From contig JAJQBX010000025.1 in assembly GCA_021203065.1 (NCBI GenBank), forward strand, positions 1 through 64,000: a stretch of 64,000 nucleotides of DNA, given 5' to 3'. Within the stretch, counting starts at the first letter, position 1, and every line of letters starts with the position of its first letter. The position numbers and the translations under genes are program-made. Shown piece by piece: positions 59,490-64,000 of the stretch. Under the pieces are notes generated by a model. It was not told where the DNA came from and ran no database searches. It saw only the letters and a list, made by a program, of their open reading frames with translations. This DNA is from Oscillospiraceae bacterium. Lineage in GTDB: Bacteria > Bacillota > Clostridia > Oscillospirales > Ruminococcaceae.

Positions 59490-60713
59490 ATGGACATACT
59501 TCACTGTGATCTTAACAACTTCTACGCTTCTGTGGAGATTCGTGACAATCCGTCGCTTCGGGGGAAGCCGGTGGCGGTCTGCGGGAGCGTGGAGGACAGG
59601 GCGGGAATAGTCCTCGCAAAGGATTATATCGCAAAATCCTGCGGCGTCAGGACCGGCGAGGCGATATGGGAAGCCCGGCAGAAGTGTCCGGGACTGACAA
59701 TAGTGCCGCCAAGGATGCACGTCTACAGCCGGATTTCAAAGCAGGTGAGGGCTATCTATGCCCGGTATACCGACCTCGTTGAGCCGTTCGGAATCGACGA
59801 GTGCTGGCTCGACGTGACCGGCTCGCACATTCTTTTTGGCACGAGCGAGGAGATCGCCTATGAGATAAAAGAGACGGTGAAGAGGGAAGTGGGCTTGACG
59901 ATTTCCGTCGGCGTGAGCTTCTCGAAAACCCTCGCCAAGCTCGGCTCAGACATGAAAAAGCCGGACGCCATCACCGTCCTCGAGCCGGAGCACTACCGGG
60001 AGATGATCTATCCGATGGCGGCAGACGAGATGATAGGAATCGGTTCATCGACTATGCAAAAGCTCCGCAAGCTTGGGATTCTCACCTTGGGAGACCTTGC
60101 GGAATTTGACCCGGAAATTCTGGAGCGAAAGCTCGGCAAGGTGGGGCTGACACTCTGGAGGATGGTCAACGGTCTCGACAATGAGCCGGTGCACGAGATA
60201 GGCTATACCCCCGTCCCGAAATCTGTCGGCAACTCGACAACGCTGCGGCAGGATTTACAAACTGACGAGCAGGTCTGGCAGGTGATGCTTTCCCTTTCGG
60301 AGGAGATCTGCCGCCGGATGCGCCGTGACCACCTCTGCGCAGGTGGCGTCTCAATCTCTGTGAAGACAAACGACCTCTCATACCGGGAATATCAGTCGAA
60401 GCTTGAATACCCGCTCTCTTCGGCACTGCCTCTTGCACAGGAGGGCTTCAAGCTCTTTCAGGAGCGTTTTGACTGGAGTCTCCCCGTCCGTGCCGTGGGC
60501 ATAAGAGGAATAAGCCTGCAGAACTATGACGACGGATGCCAGAGCACCATTTTCTCCGACTGCGAAAAAATAGACAAATGTGACATCCTCAGTCAGGTCT
60601 CCGACAGCCTGAGAAGCCGATTTGGAAGCGATATAATATATCCTGCAAGACTCCAGCATGATCTGAATCTGGGGCAGGAAAAGATAAATGTGTTTACGAA
60701 TGTGAGGAGATGA
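59490..60713 (+). CDS. dinB: DNA polymerase IV (Y-family, DinB)
   Basis: Low-fidelity translesion polymerase. 407 residues. 'ILHCDLNNFYASVEIRDNPS' (first metal-binding Asp and steric-gate region), 'VYSRISKQVRAIYARYTDLV', 'PFGIDECWLDVTGSHI' (catalytic DE), 'TISVGVSFSKTLAKLGSDMK' and 'ADEMIGIGSSTMQKLRKLGI' (HhH) are all present. The C-terminal little-finger domain is seen; no clear clamp-binding QLxLF motif is visible at the end. GGGAGG lies before the ATG at 59490. Expression probably rises on DNA damage through the upstream boxes. Confidence 0.95.
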   Translation: MDILHCDLNNFYASVEIRDNPSLRGKPVAVCGSVEDRAGIVLAKDYIAKSCGVRTGEAIWEARQKCPGLTIVPPRMHVYSRISKQVRAIYARYTDLVEPFGIDECWLDVTGSHILFGTSEEIAYEIKETVKREVGLTISVGVSFSKTLAKLGSDMKKPDAITVLEPEHYREMIYPMAADEMIGIGSSTMQKLRKLGILTLGDLAEFDPEILERKLGKVGLTLWRMVNGLDNEPVHEIGYTPVPKSVGNSTTLRQDLQTDEQVWQVMLSLSEEICRRMRRDHLCAGGVSISVKTNDLSYREYQSKLEYPLSSALPLAQEGFKLFQERFDWSLPVRAVGIRGISLQNYDDGCQSTIFSDCEKIDKCDILSQVSDSLRSRFGSDIIYPARLQHDLNLGQEKINVFTNVRR

Positions 60714-60724
60714 AATAAAAAACA

Positions 60725-60753
60725 GAGCCCCTGACTATGAAAGTCAAGGGCTC
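60725..60753. terminator. Bidirectional terminator
   Basis: GAGCCCCTGACT pairs with AGTCAAGGGCTC with one mismatch; between convergent dinB and the Cys-rich gene. T-runs are weak. Confidence 0.65.
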
Positions 60754-60776
60754 AACGCTATGCCACTTTCAGAAAA

Positions 60777-61367
60777 TTATCCCTCGGTATGCGGCTGGTC
60801 ATCAACGTGGATTTCGTCGGCGACCTCTTCGGCGGCTTCCTGAATGTCCTCTGCTACCTCAGCGGCAGCTTTGAGGGTTTCGTCTACCGATTCGGGAACG
60901 TCAGGTTCTTCGTCTTCATCCTCGTCCTCGTCGTCCCATTCGATAGTGTACTCCGCCTCGTGACGCTCCTCAAGCTTCTCGGCAACCTTGTCGGCGATGA
61001 TGGAAGCCCACTCGCTTGCCTTGTCGGCAGCAATGACAATTCCGCTCATGACACCGTCAACGATGCTGTTGACAGCCTCGGAAATATCCTGACCGTGACC
61101 CTCGTCACAGCAGTCGCACTCATCGTCGCAGCAGTCGCAGTCGCACTCGTCGTCACATTCGTCACAGTCTTCGTCGCATGTGCACTCCTCGCCGTCCCAA
61201 GCTTCGCACTCGTCACATTCGCACTCGTCAACGTCGTCGAGACCCTCGAAATCCTCGGTGTCGTCGACCTCTTCGTTTTCACGGAGCTTCTTTGCAAGAG
61301 AGAAGCCAAGCGCAGCGGCAGCTGCAGCAGCACCTATACCAAGAGCTATTTTAAATACATTACCCAT
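60777..61367 (-). CDS. Membrane-anchored acidic protein with 14-Cys cluster
   Basis: 196 residues, no family recognised. N-terminal helix MGNVFKIALGIGAAAAAAAL then GFSLAKKL looks like a YtxH-type membrane anchor or phase-variable helix. Residues 49-87 hold 14 Cys among Asp and Glu (for example CECDEC, CDCDCCDDECDCC) with almost no other residue types, suggesting metal chelation. The C-terminal half is amphipathic helix (EAVNSIVDGVMSGIVIAADK) and an acidic Glu/Asp tail. Metal storage or buffering is inference; the Cys run could also be low-complexity drift. The start is at 61367 with GGAGATG-like spacing. Confidence 0.72.
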   Translation of the reverse strand: MGNVFKIALGIGAAAAAAALGFSLAKKLRENEEVDDTEDFEGLDDVDECECDECEAWDGEECTCDEDCDECDDECDCDCCDDECDCCDEGHGQDISEAVNSIVDGVMSGIVIAADKASEWASIIADKVAEKLEERHEAEYTIEWDDEDEDEDEEPDVPESVDETLKAAAEVAEDIQEAAEEVADEIHVDDQPHTEG

Positions 61368-61436
61368 CTGAAAACATCTCCTTCAGTTTTTCTTAAGTTA
61401 AATATAGCACACATTTGAGAAAAATGCAATACCCAT

Positions 61437-62156
61437 TTACATATTACCGGACAAAAACATGATTATGGCGGTCGCCGCAAGCGGTGCGGTCTCGCATCTC
61501 AGGATTCTGTCCCCGAGCCACACTTTTCTGACGCCATTTTCTTCGAGGATTTCAATCTCCCCGGGCTCAAATCTGCCCTCAGACCCGATAAACAGCCCGA
61601 TTTTTGAGTTTTCGGGAATCTCAATCTCTTTAAGACTGACTCCGCCCTTTTCGTAGCAGACGACGCCAAGATCCATCTTTGCCAGCTCTTTAACACACCC
61701 GTCAAAGCTCATTATGTCCGAAACCTCGGGGATAATTCCACGCCCCGACTGCTTCGCCGCCTCGAGAGCTATCTTCTGTAGCCGCTCCCGCTTTGCACGG
61801 AATCGTTCGTTATCCGGTCGTGAAACGCATCTTTTCGTCAGCACCGGGCAAATTTTCACGACTCCAAGCTCAACCGATTTCTGAACGATAAGCTCAAGCT
61901 TGTCGAGCTTCGGCATCGCCATAAACAGCGTCAGTTCTATATTCGGTTCGCTTGACTCCGATTCGCTGACTACTTTTAAAGAGACGTCCTCCCGGGTTAT
62001 CCCGATAATCTCGCATTGATAGTCGATTTTATCACAGCAGACGGTGAGCTCGTCTCCGACAGCCATCCGAAGCGACTTTCCGATGTGGACAGCATCCGCC
62101 CCGTCGATGGTTATAATTCCGCCACGTGGCGGCTCTGAAACAAAGAACCTCGGCAT
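61437..62156 (-). CDS. rsmE: 16S rRNA (uracil-1498-N3)-methyltransferase
   Basis: SPOUT-class methyltransferase acting on 16S rRNA. 239 residues. N-terminal PUA-like domain begins MPRFFVSEPPRGG and continues HIGKSLRMAVGDEL. Trefoil-knot motifs are visible: 'FMAMPKLDKLELIVQKSVEL', 'IGLFIGSEGRFEPGEIEIL' and 'VWLGDRILRCETAPLAATAI'. Of the tandem ATGs at 62159 and 62156, the second has better spacing to AAAGGG. No partner prmA is seen next to it, as is common elsewhere. Confidence 0.94.
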   Translation of the reverse strand: MPRFFVSEPPRGGIITIDGADAVHIGKSLRMAVGDELTVCCDKIDYQCEIIGITREDVSLKVVSESESSEPNIELTLFMAMPKLDKLELIVQKSVELGVVKICPVLTKRCVSRPDNERFRAKRERLQKIALEAAKQSGRGIIPEVSDIMSFDGCVKELAKMDLGVVCYEKGGVSLKEIEIPENSKIGLFIGSEGRFEPGEIEILEENGVRKVWLGDRILRCETAPLAATAIIMFLSGNM

Positions 62157-62293
62157 CATATTGCCCTTTCCGATAAATTTGCTATTGTCACAAATAAATT
62201 ATACGCTCAAATTGCAGGTTTTTCAAGAGGAAATTTCATTTTTCGCTCTTATTTCATATTGATTTCACAAACAGATTTCGCTACTGACAACCA

Positions 62294-62337
62294 TGTGCAT
62301 TGTACATTGTACATTGTACATTTTACATTGTACATTG
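62294..62337. repeat. TGTACATT/TGTACAAT repeat (family R2)
   Basis: Five tandem units of ATTGTAC in the region between rsmE and the deaminase gene, reverse orientation of the other R2 clusters. Confidence 0.72.
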
Positions 62338-62402
62338 CTCTTGCATATCTTCCCAAAATGTGCTACACTATTCTTAAACACTCAATCGGGAGGAGCGATT
62401 TT

Positions 62403-62888
62403 ATGCGTAGAGACAAGATTAATTATTACCTCGACATTGCGGATGCGGTTTCCGAAAGGGGAACCTGCCTCAGACGAAGATATGGCGCAGTAATTGTCAA
62501 GAACGACCAGATTATCTCGACCGGCTATGTCGGAGCACCACGTGGCAGAAAGAACTGCACCGACCTCGGCTATTGCGTCCGTACACAGCTCAACATTCCC
62601 CGTGGTGAACGGTATGAGCTCTGTCGGAGCGTTCACGCCGAGATGAACGCCATCATCAACGCTCCCAGAGAAAGCATGATAGGCGCATCGCTCTATCTCT
62701 GCGGCAGGGAAGCGGACACCGGCGAATATATCAAGAACTCCTCCTGCTGCTCGATGTGCAAGCGTGTCATAATCAACGCCGGAATCGAGCGTGTCATCAT
62801 CCGTGATGACGACGAAAATTATCGCATAATCGACGTTTTCGACTGGGTGATGAACGACGATTCGATTGAGGGAAAGTTCGGATATTAG
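62403..62888 (+). CDS. dCMP/cytidine deaminase family protein (ComE type)
   Basis: 161 residues. Zinc-dependent deaminase of the ComEB/dCMP deaminase group. The catalytic motif is SVHAEMNAI and the second zinc site CCSMCKRVI (CxxC). 'RYGAVIVKNDQIISTGYVGA' and 'PRGRKNCTDLGYCVRTQLNI' are family features. It converts dCMP to dUMP for thymidylate synthesis, by analogy. The ATG at 62403 has GGAGGAG 7 bases upstream; the longer frame runs back into the R2 repeat. The tsaE ATG begins one base after its stop. Confidence 0.9.
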   Translation: MRRDKINYYLDIADAVSERGTCLRRRYGAVIVKNDQIISTGYVGAPRGRKNCTDLGYCVRTQLNIPRGERYELCRSVHAEMNAIINAPRESMIGASLYLCGREADTGEYIKNSSCCSMCKRVIINAGIERVIIRDDDENYRIIDVFDWVMNDDSIEGKFGY

Positions 62889-63338
62889 ATGACTAAGATT
62901 TTTGAAACAAATTCGGCTGACGAAACAATAGCTCTGGGCGAAGCCGTTGGCAAACTGCTCCACGGCGGCGATGTCGTCGCTTTCCGTGGAGGACTCGGAG
63001 CAGGGAAGACGACGTTCACCCATGGTCTGGCAGTTGGCTTGGGTCTTCGTGACGACGTCAGCAGTCCTACGTTCGCCATCGTCAACGAGTATTCCGAGCC
63101 TAGGAAGACTCCTCTTTACCACTTCGACATGTACCGTATCGCCGACAGCGACGAACTCGAATCGATCGGCTTCTATGACTACTTGGACAGCGACGCCGTT
63201 CTGGCGATCGAGTGGAGCGAGAATATCGCCGGTGAACTCCCGGAGAACACGACTATTATAAGTTTTGAAGTGACGGGGGAGAGCTCACGGAAGATTACAA
63301 TAATCGGAGATGACAGATTTGACAATATTGGGCATTGA
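62889..63338 (+). CDS. tsaE: tRNA threonylcarbamoyladenosine biosynthesis ATPase TsaE
   Basis: 149 residues. P-loop GGLGAGKTTFTHGLA at about 36-50, 'SSPTFAIVNEYSEPRKTPLY' (switch-like SSPTF) and 'HFDMYRIADSDELESIGFYD' are all typical. TsaE energises the TsaBD complex that makes t6A on tRNA reading ANN codons. It starts at ATG 62889, immediately after the deaminase stop, and overlaps tsaB by 20 bp. Confidence 0.95.
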   Translation: MTKIFETNSADETIALGEAVGKLLHGGDVVAFRGGLGAGKTTFTHGLAVGLGLRDDVSSPTFAIVNEYSEPRKTPLYHFDMYRIADSDELESIGFYDYLDSDAVLAIEWSENIAGELPENTTIISFEVTGESSRKITIIGDDRFDNIGH

Positions 63339-64000
63339 TACCTCCGGCAAAACCGCCTCCTGCGCCGTTTATCGTGACGGAATCATATTGGGGCAGACAA
63401 CGGTTTACACCAAGCTCACCCATTCTCAGGTGATTCTGCCGTTCATTGAGAGGCTTCTTTCTGATACGGAGCTCACCATCGGCGACATCGACCTTATCGC
63501 CGTCGCAAACGGTCCCGGGTCGTATACAGGACTCCGAATCGGAGTTGCGCTCGTCAAGGGGCTCTGCGCCATGGGCGGAAAATGCGTCGGCGTTTCAACT
63601 CTTGAAGCCTTGGCGGCGAATTCTCTGGCGGCAAAAGGCACTATTTTCTCACTGATGAAAGCCCGCCCCGAGGTGGTCTATTTCGGAGCATATTCCTCCG
63701 ACGGCGAAAAGCTCAGCATGGTGAGGCCTGACGACGTCACCGGCTACGAAGCAGTAAAAGCTCTTGCAGAGAGCACCCCCGGCGACATCATCCTCACCGG
63801 CGATTGCGCCGAGGACATTAAGGCGAAGCTTTTTGCAGACGATGAACGAGTCCGCTTAGCCCCGGTTCAGGACCGACTTCAACAGGCAACCGGAGTGATT
63901 TCTGCGGCACTTGAGCATCTTGAAGAAGCAGGGAGTGCGGAGGACTTAAGAGTGAGATATTTGCAGGTTACTAAGGCGGAGAAAGATAGTGTGGACCCCT
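63319..64000 (+). CDS. tsaB: TsaB, t6A biosynthesis subunit (partial, runs off window)
   Basis: About 227 residues are visible; the end lies beyond the window. ASKHA-fold scaffold protein that supports TsaD. 'TILGIDTSGKTASCAVYRDG', 'THSQVILPFIERLL' and 'IAVANGPGSYTGLRIGVALV' are diagnostic. TTG at 63319 is preferred because GGAG lies 9 bases upstream; the ATG at 63310 touches the ribosome site. It overlaps tsaE by 20 bp. The final visible part, VRYLQVTKAEK, is usual near the C-terminus of TsaB. Confidence 0.93.
   Translation, partial: MTILGIDTSGKTASCAVYRDGIILGQTTVYTKLTHSQVILPFIERLLSDTELTIGDIDLIAVANGPGSYTGLRIGVALVKGLCAMGGKCVGVSTLEALAANSLAAKGTIFSLMKARPEVVYFGAYSSDGEKLSMVRPDDVTGYEAVKALAESTPGDIILTGDCAEDIKAKLFADDERVRLAPVQDRLQQATGVISAALEHLEEAGSAEDLRVRYLQVTKAEKDSVDP

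Noticed and set aside
60789-61418. Hydrophobic antisense frame of 209 aa opposite the Cys-rich gene
   Set aside because: It arises because Asp/Glu codons read backwards as Val/Leu/Phe; the start context is poor and it overlaps the whole opposite gene.

Overview
The window looks like a chromosomal segment of a Gram-positive gut-type member of the Clostridia, most likely Oscillospirales/Ruminococcaceae. This is inferred from moderate G+C, GGAGG-type ribosome sites, sigma-A promoters with 17-bp spacers, Cys-anchored lipoproteins, Thr-rich lipoprotein linkers, and many copies of a short 'GGCTCCCCT...AGGGGAGC' intergenic repeat. No species can be named from sequence alone.

Layout. 0-5 kb: argS, ppa, a parvulin-type lipoprotein and a beta-lactamase-fold lipoprotein. 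5-10.4 kb: malQ, a frameshifted mscL, a small membrane protein, bioY and a GH26-like lipoprotein. 10.4-15.9 kb: a frameshifted KilA-N gene, an efflux adaptor plus FtsX-type permease without an ATPase, and a GNAT. 16-17 kb: ssrA (tmRNA) and smpB on the minus strand. 17-19.9 kb: an AT-richer cassette with a consensus promoter, a terminator-rich leader, a small double-glycine Cys-containing peptide and a peptidase-containing ABC exporter. 20-25 kb: a lipoprotein, a catalytically degenerate P-type-ATPase-like protein and rlmB. 25.5-29 kb: an ECF sigma operon (sigma, amidase, two membrane-anchored proteins sharing a repeated domain). 29.4-35 kb: DUF6062, 8-oxoguanine glycosylase, tmcAL, GNAT, ackA, DUF1294 and nadE. 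35-41 kb: two FtsX permeases plus their ATPase. 41-44 kb: two esterases and an ATP-grasp protein. 44-47.4 kb: a copA-copZ fusion and csoR with two operators. 47.4-51.4 kb: a DUF3990/HTH pair, DUF4234, DUF2752, MntA-HepT and a CmpB-like membrane protein. 51.4-55 kb: nitroreductase, hydrolase, fRMsr and a lipoprotein. 55-59.3 kb: two paralogous ECF sigma/DUF4179 modules. 59.4-64 kb: SOS-type dinB, a Cys-rich acidic protein, rsmE, comE-type deaminase, tsaE and the start of tsaB.

How parts work together. The three ECF sigma genes share an upstream element of the form TGNANC-N16-GTGTCT, which suggests autoregulation and possible crosstalk. CsoR boxes sit exactly in the csoR promoter spacer. Three LexA-like boxes overlap the dinB promoter. 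The peptide/exporter cassette at 17-19.9 kb is the best candidate for an undescribed secreted-peptide system. Other unusual items are the P-type-ATPase pseudoenzyme, the 14-Cys acidic protein, and the eleven-copy hairpin repeat family whose short stems vary but stay paired.
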